DNA of 64,000 nt from an uncultured Poribacteria bacterium (lineage in GTDB: Bacteria; Poribacteria; WGA-4E; WGA-3G): the NCBI GenBank assembly GCA_951828385.1, contig OX639973.1, positions 5,199,200 through 5,263,199 on the forward strand. Reading direction: 5' to 3'. This document shows, in pieces, positions 36,066-46,390 of the stretch (its first letter is position 1; every line of letters begins with the position of its first letter). The notes beneath the pieces were generated by a model that had not been told where the DNA came from, did no database searches, and saw only the letters and a program-made list of their open reading frames with translations. The position numbers and the translations under genes are program-made.

Positions 36066-37816
36066 TGTTCATCTCCTTTGGTATAAGGGCAATACTCCAG
36101 CAGTGCTGATTTACCAACAATGGCAACGATACGTACTAACAATTCTCTGCCATTGATATCGGTGAGACGTATATCCTCGCCAAGAATGAAATGAACGGGT
36201 TGCTGCTGTCCTTCATTCATGACGATCTTAGAAGCATAAAGATAGGTTCGGTCACGCGTATCACGTATTGGATTTAAATATCCAGATAAACCTGGAATGT
36301 TGCCTGTCCCTTCAGGAAAGATTACGGATCCGCCATCTGGAAGACGCTGCATTTCAATTGCGAGCCCCCCTTTCCCTGGCATCCAGTCTTGCTCAAGGTG
36401 TGCGACAAAGCCGGGGGCGGCTGCAAACACCGTCATTGGAAGGTGCGTCGTGTGTAAATCAATTTGCGCGGCACCATGTTCATCAGTAGTTGTGCGTCTC
36501 CATGTTTTATTTGGAAATAACACCAATAACTCAACTCCGGGCAAGGGGTGACCGCGGTGGTGAGCAAGGATGTGAGCGGTTGCTGGCGTAAAATTTGTAT
36601 CCGCAGCGGGGATTGTGAGAACAAGATCTGAACCATCAATGAGTTGATACTGTGGCAATTCTCCACTTAACGCTTTCGTTTCGCGAAAGATAATCGGCAC
36701 ACCATCTCCGCGGCGTTCCATGAAAAATTGTCGGTCGTCCGAGCCGCGTATATTCCCAACAGACATCCTTCCAAGCATTGAGGTGAGAGCTTCATTGCGC
36801 GTTGATTGTCGGACATCCATGCTTTCAATCGTGAGGTTGTTTGGCAAGCCCCCGGGAGAATTTATTTCAAGTCGATCTGCGAACATTGAGAGCCGAATTC
36901 GGCTGCCGCGAATTTCATAGTCGCGGTGGGCTACTGCATTGACGATCGCTTCAAAAAGTGCTTTTTCACTGTATTGCGGTAGGTCCGTACGACCAGGATT
37001 CTTGTATGCTCCGACGCGCATATTACGCACAGCAAAGGCAACTGCTCCAGCAATTTGTTGGTTCAGCGGACCGGTAATTGTTTGGGCATCTATCTGCTCG
37101 GAGGCGCGGTCTGTGCCACGGTAACAGGTTGCGGAGATGCACGCGTTGGGAAGCCATTGCTCGGGTGAATGACTGCACAACAGTAACCCCGCTACAGTAG
37201 CATGTGTTATGCCGTTTTCGTCTTTAATTAGAAGCCCCATCTTTTCCAGTGCCAATTCAGGAGCGGCGGCACCTTCGGCACTTAATAAAGGTTTCCAAAG
37301 AGATTCGTCCAATGATCCAAAACCTGTTTCTGGAATCGGCTGTTTATCAAACCAGAGGAAGCGTGTTTGTCCGCACTTCTGTGCAAGACGTAACCGTTCA
37401 TCACTAGTCATTTTGCGTTTTGAGCTGCCGACTCGATGGTAGCCACCACCAGGACTATCGTGCAGTGCATATCCTTGTGGTACTTCAACGAGCAGGAACG
37501 GTTTGCCTTCTTCTATTTCTCTACGAAAAATGGCAGGACGAATTGAGGGTTTAATCGTGTCAGTGCATATCTCGGTCAAGAGTCTTTCCAATTCATCCAT
37601 TTGCTCGCGCGACAAACCTTGCACATCGCCGCTGTCGGTCACGCCACACAGTACCACTCCGCCATCCGTATTCGCGAATGCAGCGAACTCGTCCGCCAGA
37701 TCGTTACGACTGGGACTCCTCGGTTTGTTTTCCGTGAACACAATTTCTTTGAATTCCCAACGGTTATCTTCACCTAAGCGTATGTGGCGTTTGATTTCTT
37801 CGTCACTGAAATTCAT
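36062..37816 (-). CDS. AlbA_2/Schlafen-like ATP-binding protein
   Basis: 584 residues. The N-terminal AlbA_2 domain (RWEFKEIVF, then [20 protein letters not shown], about 18-65) is followed by a GHKL-type ATPase (HATPase_c_4) region: [19 protein letters not shown] (about 295) and [16 protein letters not shown]. The C-terminal third has an Ig/carboxypeptidase-regulatory-like beta segment ([30 protein letters not shown]), unusual for this family. Such genes commonly sit inside type I restriction operons; their role is unknown, with nucleic-acid binding or regulation suggested. It overlaps hsdM by four bases (ATGA) and has the ribosome site GGAGATGA. Confidence 0.85.
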   Translation of the reverse strand: MNFSDEEIKRHIRLGEDNRWEFKEIVFTENKPRSPSRNDLADEFAAFANTDGGVVLCGVTDSGDVQGLSREQMDELERLLTEICTDTIKPSIRPAIFRREIEEGKPFLLVEVPQGYALHDSPGGGYHRVGSSKRKMTSDERLRLAQKCGQTRFLWFDKQPIPETGFGSLDESLWKPLLSAEGAAAPELALEKMGLLIKDENGITHATVAGLLLCSHSPEQWLPNACISATCYRGTDRASEQIDAQTITGPLNQQIAGAVAFAVRNMRVGAYKNPGRTDLPQYSEKALFEAIVNAVAHRDYEIRGSRIRLSMFADRLEINSPGGLPNNLTIESMDVRQSTRNEALTSMLGRMSVGNIRGSDDRQFFMERRGDGVPIIFRETKALSGELPQYQLIDGSDLVLTIPAADTNFTPATAHILAHHRGHPLPGVELLVLFPNKTWRRTTTDEHGAAQIDLHTTHLPMTVFAAAPGFVAHLEQDWMPGKGGLAIEMQRLPDGGSVIFPEGTGNIPGLSGYLNPIRDTRDRTYLYASKIVMNEGQQQPVHFILGEDIRLTDINGRELLVRIVAIVGKSALLEYCPYTKGDEQ

Positions 37817-39423
37817 GACTCATCTCCAAAACCGAGTATTTGCAAATTCTTACGGATGGCATCATCTAATCGCCTCGCTTCTGCCATCTGCTCGGTCAAT
37901 TTCTCAGTCAGGTTCACCATCACGTCCTCAAAAGGTTCGTCGTCCTCTTCCTGCACCTCAGCACCGACGTAGCGACCCGGTGTCAGAACGCTGCCGTTCT
38001 CTTGGACTTCCGCAAGCATTGTGCTTTTGCAAAAGCCCGGCACATCGGCATATTCACCTGCGCCTTCATCGCCGCGCCATGCGTGGTAAGTTTCAGCAAT
38101 GCGTTTCATTTCTTTATGAGTGAGTTCACGATGTACGCGGTCAATCATCTTCCCCAATCTGCGAGCATCTATGAAAAGTGTTTCGCCGGTGCGTTTTCGA
38201 TAGCGATTGTTTTTCTTATTTCTCGCGATGAACCAAAGACAAACCGGAATGGATGTGGAATAGAAAAGCTGCCCCGGCAACGCCACCATGCAATCTACCA
38301 AATCGGCTTCAATAATTTTCTTACGGATTTCGCCTTCGTTGGCGGTATTTGTACTCATTGAACCGTTCGCCAACACAAAGCCAGCGATGCCATTTGGCGC
38401 GAGGTGATCGATAAAGTGCTGTACCCAAGCAAAGTTAGCGTTACCAGTCGGTGGAGTGCCGTAGACCCAGCGTTTGTCTTCACGTAACCGGTCGCCGCCC
38501 CAGTCGCTACTGTTGAACGGCGGATTGGCGAGGATGTAATCGACTTTCAGGTCCGGATGTATATCGTCGTGAAAACTGTCGGCGTGTTCCTGGCCGAGGT
38601 TCGCCTCAATGCCGCGAATAGCGAGATTCATCAGTGCCAATTGCCGTGTGGTTGGGTTAGACTCTTGCCCATAGATAGAGATGTCATCGCGCTGCCCACC
38701 GTGTACTTCTACGAATGCCTCACTTTGGACAAACATCCCACCTGAACCGCAGCACGGGTCGTAAATCCGTCCTTGATAGGGCGCGAGCATCTCAACAAGA
38801 AGCTGCACAACACAGCGAGGTGTGTAGAATTGACCGCCTCTTTTACCTTCGGCACTGGCGAATTGTGCGAGAAAGTATTCATAAACTCTGCCCAGTATAT
38901 CCTTTGAGCGATTCTCTTCTTCACCTAAACCGATGGTGCCGATGAGGTCCACAAGTTCACCGAGGCGTTGTTTATCAAGCCCTTGGCGTGCGTAGTTTTT
39001 GGGCAGAACACCTTTGAGCCGCGGGTTCTCCTGTTCAATCGCATGCATTGCATCATCAATCAGTGTTCCAATTTCTATTTGCTTGGCGTTTGCTTGTAAA
39101 TAAGACCAGCGCGCTTCTTTCGGGACATAAAAGATGTTTTCTGCCAAGTATTCATCTCCATCCTCAGCACTTTCGAAGCGGAGGATCTCGTCATCTATAT
39201 AGTATTCACTCTTTGGATCGGCAAATTCGTCAAGAAGTGAATCGTGTTTTTCCTCAAAAGCGTCCGAGATGTATTTGAGAAAAATCAACCCTAACACCAC
39301 GTGTTTATATTCAGCAGCGTCCATATTATTGCGGAGCTTATCGGCGGCTTGGTATAAAGTTGCTTCAAAGCCGAGCGTCGCGCCGTTTTTGTTAGAATTT
39401 GTGTCTGATTTTTTCTTTGCCAT
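37813..39423 (-). CDS. hsdM: type I DNA methyltransferase subunit HsdM
   Basis: 536 residues, the AdoMet-dependent N6-adenine methyltransferase of a type I system. The N-terminal helical domain ([20 protein letters not shown]) is followed by motif [13 protein letters not shown] (about 223) and motif [14 protein letters not shown] (about 307). All expected motifs are intact, so with the HsdS part of the MNT fusion it should still methylate DNA. It is the first gene of the defence operon and ends in a four-base overlap with the AlbA_2 gene. The upstream region carries a MITE-like end at 39459. Confidence 0.95.
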   Translation of the reverse strand: MAKKKSDTNSNKNGATLGFEATLYQAADKLRNNMDAAEYKHVVLGLIFLKYISDAFEEKHDSLLDEFADPKSEYYIDDEILRFESAEDGDEYLAENIFYVPKEARWSYLQANAKQIEIGTLIDDAMHAIEQENPRLKGVLPKNYARQGLDKQRLGELVDLIGTIGLGEEENRSKDILGRVYEYFLAQFASAEGKRGGQFYTPRCVVQLLVEMLAPYQGRIYDPCCGSGGMFVQSEAFVEVHGGQRDDISIYGQESNPTTRQLALMNLAIRGIEANLGQEHADSFHDDIHPDLKVDYILANPPFNSSDWGGDRLREDKRWVYGTPPTGNANFAWVQHFIDHLAPNGIAGFVLANGSMSTNTANEGEIRKKIIEADLVDCMVALPGQLFYSTSIPVCLWFIARNKKNNRYRKRTGETLFIDARRLGKMIDRVHRELTHKEMKRIAETYHAWRGDEGAGEYADVPGFCKSTMLAEVQENGSVLTPGRYVGAEVQEEDDEPFEDVMVNLTEKLTEQMAEARRLDDAIRKNLQILGFGDES

Positions 39424-40033
39424 GACTTTTTAGATAACCCGTCTAAATATAATACTATAACCCAAGTTGCTACTAACAGATGTTGAACGTTTCCAAGGCG
39501 TTTTTCAAGTCCTTTCTCCACCCCGTATGAAGATTAAGAATTTAATCGGGTAATTCTGAGACGTGGGATAACAAGTAGATCGGTTCGTAGTAGTGCGATT
39601 CATCGCACGTTGCGTTGCCACAATTACCCAATTTATTTGTTAAACCTCATTAGGGGTGTTATGTCTATAGAACCTTACTATAGAAACTATCTTAACCGCG
39701 TGACTCGGCAATTAACTATTATTAAAATAATACCACGTTTGGCGTAGAAATTCAATGATTCGATTGAGAAAGATTTGTGTTGACTATCTAAGTCAAGGAT
39801 TTACGCGGAGGGCAGAGAAACACGGATTGAGGCGTGCGGTTAGGAATGCAGATCGCATTTGGGCGAGTACACCGCAAAACCGAACCATAGGTGTCAATTT
39901 AGCAGTATTCCAGCCCCGGTAGGTTCGGTTTCCTAACCGAACCTACCGGGGCTGGGGACCACAACGGTTATTTTTTCTAAAATTGACACCTATGGTACGC
40001 CGCAAAACCGAACCTACCGTTTTAGTATCCTAT
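39424..40033. other. repeat-rich intergenic region upstream of hsdM
   Basis: No gene is visible in these 610 bases. The region holds AACCCAAGTTGCTACT at 39459-39474 (one end of the MITE family at 18084, with no matching right end found), TAGGGGTGTTATGTCTATAG near 39651-39670 (the inner unit of that MITE), and the palindromic element at 39884-39996. It separates the defence operon from the sulfatase gene, and the hsdM promoter must lie in or beside it. Confidence 0.6.
39884..39996. repeat. nested palindromic element, possible MITE or terminator
   Basis: The outer 17-base inverted repeats are perfect: ACCATAGGTGTCAATTT (39884-39900) and AAATTGACACCTATGGT (39980-39996). Inside is a perfect 20-bp stem, CAGCCCCGGTAGGTTCGGTT (39911-39930), with loop TCCT and its complement at 39935-39954. 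The sequence CCGCAAAACCGAACC lies next to both ends (39872-39886 and 40000-40014). The outer repeat recurs at 13394-13410, and the inner stem is the richest copy of the dispersed GGTAGG family. Confidence 0.8.
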
Positions 40034-41491
40034 TCAACGTCCAGGAGATGGCTGTGGGGGCCAGTGGAGTCCGCGTTGACCGGATAGGGATCGGTTCGCA
40101 GAAGGTCGATACGCACGATCAGGCAGACCTATGAGTTTGCCATCTTCTATCCATTTTTCATCGCTGCCATAGAGTTCACCGATCAAGATATCTGTTAACC
40201 GCTCAAGAATTCCAGCGTGCGCCGGTGAATCGGCAAGGTCGTTTAACTCTCGTGGATCTTCTTCCAAATCGAAGAATTGTCGGTAGTTGCCCGTGGCGTA
40301 ATAGATCAACTTAAAGCGTCCGTCATGAATCATTCGGGTCGCACTACCACCTTCACCACATTCGCCGTACAACCACTCCCGTTTTTCGTCACCTACCATC
40401 GGTACCCCGTCCACTGTCCCTGGAATCTCTATTCCTGCGAGATGGAGGAGCGTCGGCATCACATCTTGCCATCCGACGAGCCGGTCGTCTACCCTATGGT
40501 GTCCTACGCGTTCATCGCCTGCGGTGCCAACGAGAAGCATCGGAACATTCGCAGAATCTTCGTAATAGAGCCGTTTTGCCCACATCCGATGGTTTCCGAG
40601 CATATCACCGTGGTCGGAAGTGAACAGCAGGATCGTGTTGTTTAACAAGCCTTCTTCTCGCAAAGTACCGATAACGACACGCAATTGATGGTCAATGTGC
40701 GTACAAAGCGCGTAAAAAGCTTGACGCGCCGAACGGACGAGATCTTCATTAAAGTGTTCGTCCTGTTTCTGTCTCCCTTTTATCGGTAAAGGTAGCCCCT
40801 CGTCCTGCTTTGCCCATTCACCACAATAGGGCATATCCACGTCAATATTGCGGTACATGTCCATATAACACTGTAGCGGTGCCAATGGTGGATGCGGGTG
40901 GCAATAGGAGAGATACCAGAATCCCGGACGAGTAGGGTCTCGACGTTTAATCATCCGCACCATCTGCTGCGTGCTCCAGTTCGTGACGTGGCAGTCCTCG
41001 GGGAGGTGCCAAGGTCTGTTGAGGTAATCGTTGTTGCACATCCCGTGCGCGAACTGCTGACCTGCATAACCTCTGTCGCCGAGAAAGAGTTCATAGTCGT
41101 CAATCGCGCCGTATTGTAACCTACCTTCCTCACCCAACAGTACATCGTCAAATCCGATGCGGTCACGTTGCGGATAGACGTGCAGCTTCCCGACAGCGTA
41201 AGCCTGATACCCCGCATTGCGAAACGTCTGTGCGATTGTCGGGAGTCCGTTTGTCCCCATTCGATCGTTGAAAACGCGGTCTTTGTGGGTTCGCGTTGTT
41301 GCACCGGTCATCAACGTCTTCCGTGCTGGAACACAGACGGGACATTCACTGTATCCGCGTGTGTAGCGGGTGCCAGCACGAGCGAGTGAGTCGAGTGTCG
41401 GCGTTTGGATAGCCGGATGTCCACTGACACCGAGCAATGAGTTGGGCCAATGGTCAGTTGAGATGAGCAGAACGTGTGGTTTGTCAGCCAT
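40034..41491 (-). CDS. sulfatase
   Basis: 485 residues of a type I arylsulfatase-family enzyme. The N-terminal DHWPNSLLGVSGHPAIQTPTL has the metal-binding acidic residue. The formylglycine site is C-x-P-x-R, seen in PVCVPARKTLMTG (about residue 54). Later motifs LFTSDHGDMLGNH (about 295) and GWQDVMPTLLHLAG match the family. No signal peptide is visible, so it may act in the cytoplasm on imported sulfated compounds. It would need a formylglycine-generating or anSME enzyme, not present in the window. The cupin gene lies 11 bases upstream on the same strand. ATG follows CGGAGTAACT. Confidence 0.93.
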   Translation of the reverse strand: MADKPHVLLISTDHWPNSLLGVSGHPAIQTPTLDSLARAGTRYTRGYSECPVCVPARKTLMTGATTRTHKDRVFNDRMGTNGLPTIAQTFRNAGYQAYAVGKLHVYPQRDRIGFDDVLLGEEGRLQYGAIDDYELFLGDRGYAGQQFAHGMCNNDYLNRPWHLPEDCHVTNWSTQQMVRMIKRRDPTRPGFWYLSYCHPHPPLAPLQCYMDMYRNIDVDMPYCGEWAKQDEGLPLPIKGRQKQDEHFNEDLVRSARQAFYALCTHIDHQLRVVIGTLREEGLLNNTILLFTSDHGDMLGNHRMWAKRLYYEDSANVPMLLVGTAGDERVGHHRVDDRLVGWQDVMPTLLHLAGIEIPGTVDGVPMVGDEKREWLYGECGEGGSATRMIHDGRFKLIYYATGNYRQFFDLEEDPRELNDLADSPAHAGILERLTDILIGELYGSDEKWIEDGKLIGLPDRAYRPSANRSLSGQRGLHWPPQPSPGR

Positions 41492-41502
41492 AGTTACTCC
41501 GT

Positions 41503-42231
41503 TTAGCGATCATAGCGTGCAAAGTAGAAAGTCTTAAGCGGTTCATCTGTGTCGTTGATCAGGCTATGCCCCGGATTCGAGAAAGCTACAGAGACAGCAT
41601 CCCCGGGCATCTGCCGATATACATTCCGACTGACAACATGGATGCCGTTGCCTTCAAGCATATACCACACCTCGTCCATATCGGGACCGTGGCCGTGCGT
41701 ATCAGGCGTTTGCATCGCTTCAATCCGCACCATGAGTACTGAGTGGAGCGTCACTAAGCCGTCGTCCTGACCGAAAATCGGATGCACCAGATGCGTCCAA
41801 TGCCCTTGCCCTAAAGGGCGTTCTCGGTAGTTGCGGATAAGTGCATCCTTGCGCGGTGCCTCCACGCCGTCTGGGATAACCTCTTCCAACATTAGAAACT
41901 CTAACGGCGTGCTCTCCGGATTTTCCAATACATGGTTGAGTCCGGGTGGGACTAAGATTGCATCTCCCTCTGTAACTTGCTGCTTCAAGTCTCCCGCCGC
42001 AAATGTACCGGAACCGTCAACGATGTAAAATATCAGCTGCCTGTCATCAAGTGCCGTAGGCACAGAAGCGATCCTCGGTTCAAGGTAGCACCGAGAGAAA
42101 CTGTCAACATACCTTAAAATCGCGCCCTCTTTGTCGGCGGAATCCTCTGTACGTTTGCTAAAAATTTCACGTTTAATGATGTTGCCGTGTGTTAGGCTTG
42201 AAGGACTCTGTAACCAATGTCGCATATACAT
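41503..42231 (-). CDS. bicupin protein
   Basis: 242 residues with two cupin domains: the first with GSGTFAAGDLKQQVTEGDAILVPPGLNHVLEN without its early histidines, the second (about 175-235) with the metal-site pattern HGHGPDMDEVWYMLEGNG and PGDAVSVAFSNPGHSL. Only the second domain has a full set of likely metal ligands. It could be a dioxygenase, isomerase or sugar-binding protein. Eleven bases separate it from the sulfatase, so the two are probably co-transcribed. ATG 42231 follows GGAGGTGCTTTACA. Confidence 0.82.
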   Translation of the reverse strand: MYMRHWLQSPSSLTHGNIIKREIFSKRTEDSADKEGAILRYVDSFSRCYLEPRIASVPTALDDRQLIFYIVDGSGTFAAGDLKQQVTEGDAILVPPGLNHVLENPESTPLEFLMLEEVIPDGVEAPRKDALIRNYRERPLGQGHWTHLVHPIFGQDDGLVTLHSVLMVRIEAMQTPDTHGHGPDMDEVWYMLEGNGIHVVSRNVYRQMPGDAVSVAFSNPGHSLINDTDEPLKTFYFARYDR

Positions 42232-42344
42232 TGTAAAGCACCTCCGAATATATCAATTGGATGGACAATGCACGTCAAATTTGATTCGCATCATCTTATC
42301 AAAAGTTGGGACAATTGGCAAGGGAAAAAGTTTTAGAAGTAGTC

Positions 42345-42372
42345 AGTTATCAGTTGTCAGCAGTCAGTAAGA
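42345..42372. repeat. CAGTTATCAG-type degenerate repeat
   Basis: The sequence GTCAGTTATCAGTTGTCAGC, followed by AGTCAG, lies in the 183-base gap between the DUF711 and cupin genes. It is the same family as at 27896, 47938-48075 and 57596-57738. Only one arm is seen here. Confidence 0.5.
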
Positions 42373-42414
42373 GCACAACCGGGAGGTCGCTACTACAGCA
42401 TGGAGGCTTATGAG

Positions 42415-43545
42415 CTATATCTGCATCACTGTGGTATTTGTTAGGTAGGGGGAATCAAATTCTGTCATGCAGTCTGCGTTACATCCCGGAACCGGAAAAA
42501 GGCGTACCGATAGCGGTTTGCTTAACTGTATGGAGAGCGTCGCAACATCCCTCAGAATAGCAGCAATCTGAGATGTCGAAGCATCGCCGGGTATAGGAAT
42601 TGTATCTAACCCCGTCCCACAGACAGTAGAATAGAGGAGGAGACTGTCAAGGTTAAAATAGCCTGCTTCACTTCGCTCCCCCAAACCGACATCTTCAAGG
42701 ACAGGGAGCATTAATCCCGAATATCCACAAAGCGGTAATTCGAGAGATTGGAGTGTACGGGTCAAACCCGCGGCGACTGTTAATGTGCCGCGCTCGCCAA
42801 AATAACCGGGGAGTTGGTGTTCCATCGCGTAAGCGATGCTTTCATCGCCCATAGGTGCAAGCGACGCGTCTATACCGACAAACTTGATACCCCACTCCTG
42901 TGCCAACGTCTGTGCAAGTGTGACAATCTTCTGCCCTTCTGCTTCCATGAGAACTTTCAGGTTTTGCAAACCGACTTCTAAATTCGGGGCATCTATGAAA
43001 GCGTCTTGCACAAGGTCTATCGCCTGCCATCCGATGCTGAAGTTCGTGCGAGCGTCGTGCCAGTACGCTGCGGGGAAGAAGGGAGTATTTGGCGGGCAGT
43101 TCATCAATGCTGCGAAGCGGAGGTTTCCGTAGCCAGCATCAGTTCGATGCGCGATCTGCCGAATGATGTCTGCAGTGCTTTCAATGATATCCGATGCCAT
43201 ACGTCCAGCTTGTGTCGTAAGGGTGGCGGTGGTGAAGAGTATCTCACTTTGGACAATTACATCGACGACACGCGCGAGATGTGTTTCTGTGTATCGCTTT
43301 TCTGGTAGAATTGTCCCCAAATTAAGGAATTCAATTCCCAATTCCTGGGCATCGGTCTCTAAAGCAAGGATTGTATCTATATCCCGTGCCTCATCCCAGA
43401 TTTGACTGCTTACACGTGTTGTTTGTACTTCGTAACCGTTCGCTTCAAAGCAAGTTTGGCAGGCGGTGTTAAATTTTGCCGCACGTTGAAGTTGGTAAGG
43501 AGCAAAAGGCAATGGAACGCCTGTCGTAATTGTTCGGATTTTCAT
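42415..43545 (-). CDS. DUF711 (UPF0210-like) protein
   Basis: 376 residues with the DUF711 pattern: MKIRTITTGVPLPF at the start, ARVVDVIVQSEILFTTATL, then FAALMNCPPNTPFFPAAYW and IKFVGIDASLAPMGDES (about 232). The family resembles a pyruvate-formate-lyase-like barrel but has no known reaction. The ATG overlaps the stop of accA by four bases (ATGA), so translation is coupled. This pairing with a fatty-acid gene may be only local. Confidence 0.85.
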   Translation of the reverse strand: MKIRTITTGVPLPFAPYQLQRAAKFNTACQTCFEANGYEVQTTRVSSQIWDEARDIDTILALETDAQELGIEFLNLGTILPEKRYTETHLARVVDVIVQSEILFTTATLTTQAGRMASDIIESTADIIRQIAHRTDAGYGNLRFAALMNCPPNTPFFPAAYWHDARTNFSIGWQAIDLVQDAFIDAPNLEVGLQNLKVLMEAEGQKIVTLAQTLAQEWGIKFVGIDASLAPMGDESIAYAMEHQLPGYFGERGTLTVAAGLTRTLQSLELPLCGYSGLMLPVLEDVGLGERSEAGYFNLDSLLLYSTVCGTGLDTIPIPGDASTSQIAAILRDVATLSIQLSKPLSVRLFPVPGCNADCMTEFDSPYLTNTTVMQI

Positions 43546-44522
43546 GCCATATCTACAGGATCTTCGCCATAAAGCCCGATGTGCCGATAGCGGTCATATC
43601 TTTGTTGGACGAGTTGTTGAGGTGTCATCTGCATTAATTCGGTGAAGTGTTTCCGCACCGCACGTTTGACGTTGCGTGCAGCGGCTTCTGGATTTCTGTG
43701 TGCGCCGCCAAGCGGTTCACGGATGACCTGGTCGATGATATCTAACTTGAGCAGATCTGGGGCAGTAGGTTTATAACCTTCGGTTGCCTCTGGCGCGTGT
43801 TCGCCTTTGTCCTTCCATACAATACCGCTACAAGCTTCAGGGGGTGCGACGCAATAGACAGCGTACTCCATCATCAATACGCGGTTCCCGACAGCAATCG
43901 CTAACGCGCCGCCGCTCCCGCCTTCACCGATAATAACGACAAGAATTGGGACACGCAGCTGCATCATCTCAGCGAGATTTTCAGCGATCGCCATTGCTTG
44001 TCCGTATTCTTCGGAACGGAGATCGAAATGCGCTCCCGGTGTATCAACAAAACAGATGATGGGGCGGTTGAACTTATTTGCCAACTGCATCAACCGCCTC
44101 GCTTTGCGATAACCTTCTGGATGCGTGTATCCAAAATTCATCTCTTGCCGTTCTTCAAGGTTTGTGCCTTTCTGCTGTGCGAGATAGACGAGCGGTTGTC
44201 CATCAAACCATGCGAAACCACCAATAAGTGCGCGATCGTCGCCGTACAACTTATCGCTGTGGAGTTCAGTGGGTTCATCAAGGAGCGCGTTGATATAGAA
44301 GGAGGCTTGTGGACGTTGCGCGTGGCGCGCTAATCTCACTTTATCCCAGCGGCTGAGTTTTTGGAAGGTCCGCTTTGTGAGCACATCCGCATTTTGCTTT
44401 AGCGCGTTAAGCCCTTCTGTAAGGTCTAACTCCGGGTGTGCTTCCGCAAACGCCTCTAACTGTGTAAGGTGGCGTTCCAATTCAATAAACGGTTTTTCAA
44501 ATTCCAATTCTGTTGTGTTCAT
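43542..44522 (-). CDS. accA: acetyl-CoA carboxylase carboxyltransferase alpha subunit
   Basis: 326 residues from ATG 44522 (MNTTELEFEKPF), the usual AccA length; a longer frame to 44579 adds residues without homology. It transfers carboxyl from biotin to acetyl-CoA, the first committed step of fatty-acid synthesis. Motifs include RPQASFYINAL, IGGFAWFDGQPLVYLAQQKG, MNFGYTHPEGYRKARRLM, CFVDTPGAHF and IIGEGGSGGALAIAVGNRVLMM, all of the crotonase-like core. accD, accB and accC are not in the window. DUF711 follows with a four-base overlap. Confidence 0.96.
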   Translation of the reverse strand: MNTTELEFEKPFIELERHLTQLEAFAEAHPELDLTEGLNALKQNADVLTKRTFQKLSRWDKVRLARHAQRPQASFYINALLDEPTELHSDKLYGDDRALIGGFAWFDGQPLVYLAQQKGTNLEERQEMNFGYTHPEGYRKARRLMQLANKFNRPIICFVDTPGAHFDLRSEEYGQAMAIAENLAEMMQLRVPILVVIIGEGGSGGALAIAVGNRVLMMEYAVYCVAPPEACSGIVWKDKGEHAPEATEGYKPTAPDLLKLDIIDQVIREPLGGAHRNPEAAARNVKRAVRKHFTELMQMTPQQLVQQRYDRYRHIGLYGEDPVDMA

Positions 44523-44699
44523 TTTTTTCGTTCCACTTATCCTTACGGTTCCAATGCAATAAAGGAAAAAGCTTTCCATAGAGAGCTTCTATTTCATAGT
44601 ATAACTGGGACCGCCCCTAAAAAGCAAGAGGTAACCAGCGGAAAAATGCTCCTGCTTTTAGAAGCACCGCCGTTTCAGCATTACCGTTTCCAAAGTTGA

Positions 44700-46325
44700 T
44701 CAGCGCGATGCTTTCCGAAGAGCTATCCATGTACAGATTCCGATGCCAATAATGATGAAAGCGAAGGGTAAGCCGGATACAAGCGTGGCAGCCTGCAGCG
44801 ACCGGAGCCCACCGCCGAGCAAGAGTGCAATTGCAACCAACCCTTCGGCAGTACACCAAAAGACGCGCTGCGCTGCCGGTGCATCAAGCTTACCGCCAGC
44901 GGTCAGCATGTCAACAACCAGTGAACCGGAGTCTGACGTTGTCACAAAAAAGGTAATCAGCAGGACAATACTGACGAATGAAGTGAGCTGCGTTAACGGC
45001 AGCTCCTCAAACATTTCAAAGAGTGCAGCCGCATACGCCCCTGTCTCAACACTCTCCATCACGCCGGTGTAGCCATTGGTGAGGAACTGGTGGATGGCAG
45101 TCCCGCCGAAAGTACTGAAGCACAGTAACGTAATCAGCATCGGTAGCAGTAGCACACAGCACAGGAATTCGCGAACCGTGCGTCCCTTTGAAATTCGGGC
45201 GATGAAGGTCCCAACGAAGGGCACCCAGGTAATCCACCAGGCCATGTGGAAGGCTGACCAGTCGTGTATGAAGTAAGAGTCCGTGCGTCCCACCCAGTTG
45301 CTGAGCGGCACAATTTCAACGGCATAGTCCCCAAGCGCCGTAAAAAAGGTCATGAAAATCACACGTGTCGGCCCGACGACGATGACGAATGAGAACAGAA
45401 CTATCATAATCCAGATGTTGACTTGGCTCAGCCGTTTGATACCGACATTAATTCCACTGAGCACAGAGGCTGTAGCGATGACGGTAATCAACACGATTAC
45501 CGCCACTTCGGTAGTACTGGTAGCGGGGATGCCGAACAGTTTTTCGACCCCGGCTGCCACCTGTTGTGCCCCCAGCCCGAGCGAAGGCGCGAGCCCAAAC
45601 AAGGTCGCGAATACAGCGAGCGTATCAATAACGTGGCCGGGCCATCCCCAGACCCGTTCTCCGAGAAGCGGATAGAACGCTGAGCGGAGTGCGAGCGGTA
45701 ATCCTCGGTTATAGGCAAAAAACGCGAGCGCAAGCCCAACAACGGCATAGCCTGCCCACGCATGAAGCCCCCAGTGGAAAGCTACCGCCGCAAAACTCAT
45801 ATCTCGCGCTGCTTTGACATCCGGATGCGTGGAATCGGGCAATAGATGCGGTGCATCATCGTAAACCTGCTCCGGGTCATAAACCTTCGTCATGTTAAAC
45901 GGCGGAGTCTGAAAATGCTGGACGGGCTCGGCTATCCCCCAATAGACCAACCCGATAGCCAAGCCTGCCGAAAAGAGCATGGCTATCCACGTCAGCCTGG
46001 AGTAATCCGGCACCGCCTGCTGTCCCCCAAGGCGCACCTTACCAAGCGGCGAAATAATCAGATACAGGCAAAATACCACAAGGAGACTACAAGTCAGAAG
46101 AAACACCCAGTCTAAGCGTGAGGTCATCCACTTCCGGATATCCTCGAAGATGACTGTCGCTTTTTCTTGGAACACGAGTGCCACGAGGACAAAAATGATG
46201 ATGGTGAGACTGGAAGTCAGGAATACCGGCGCATTGATATCCATACCGAATATCTGGAGGTTATCCTGACCGACCTGGTGACGCGTTTCCGCCTCTGGTT
46301 GCAATTGTTTCTCTTCTTTGTTCAT
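44700..46325 (-). CDS. BCCT-family transporter, copy 1
   Basis: 541 residues, about 12 membrane spans, of the betaine/carnitine/choline transporter family. Motifs: SAGLAIGLVYWGIAEP (the glycine-rich unwound helix), GLHAWAGYAVVGLALAFFAY, FYPLLGERVWGWPGHVIDTL, AWWITWVPFVGTFIARISKG (the tryptophan-rich substrate box) and FFVTTSDSGSLV. It would import a quaternary amine or similar osmolyte with sodium or protons. It lies 65 bases from the end of a second BCCT gene of the same strand, with which it shares most of its conserved blocks, so they arose by tandem duplication. Confidence 0.95.
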   Translation of the reverse strand: MNKEEKQLQPEAETRHQVGQDNLQIFGMDINAPVFLTSSLTIIIFVLVALVFQEKATVIFEDIRKWMTSRLDWVFLLTCSLLVVFCLYLIISPLGKVRLGGQQAVPDYSRLTWIAMLFSAGLAIGLVYWGIAEPVQHFQTPPFNMTKVYDPEQVYDDAPHLLPDSTHPDVKAARDMSFAAVAFHWGLHAWAGYAVVGLALAFFAYNRGLPLALRSAFYPLLGERVWGWPGHVIDTLAVFATLFGLAPSLGLGAQQVAAGVEKLFGIPATSTTEVAVIVLITVIATASVLSGINVGIKRLSQVNIWIMIVLFSFVIVVGPTRVIFMTFFTALGDYAVEIVPLSNWVGRTDSYFIHDWSAFHMAWWITWVPFVGTFIARISKGRTVREFLCCVLLLPMLITLLCFSTFGGTAIHQFLTNGYTGVMESVETGAYAAALFEMFEELPLTQLTSFVSIVLLITFFVTTSDSGSLVVDMLTAGGKLDAPAAQRVFWCTAEGLVAIALLLGGGLRSLQAATLVSGLPFAFIIIGIGICTWIALRKASR

Positions 46326-46390
46326 ATATCTTTGTGATTTGTATGGGCGGATAAGAACGAATGTCGTTCATATCCGCCCATCTGATATTC

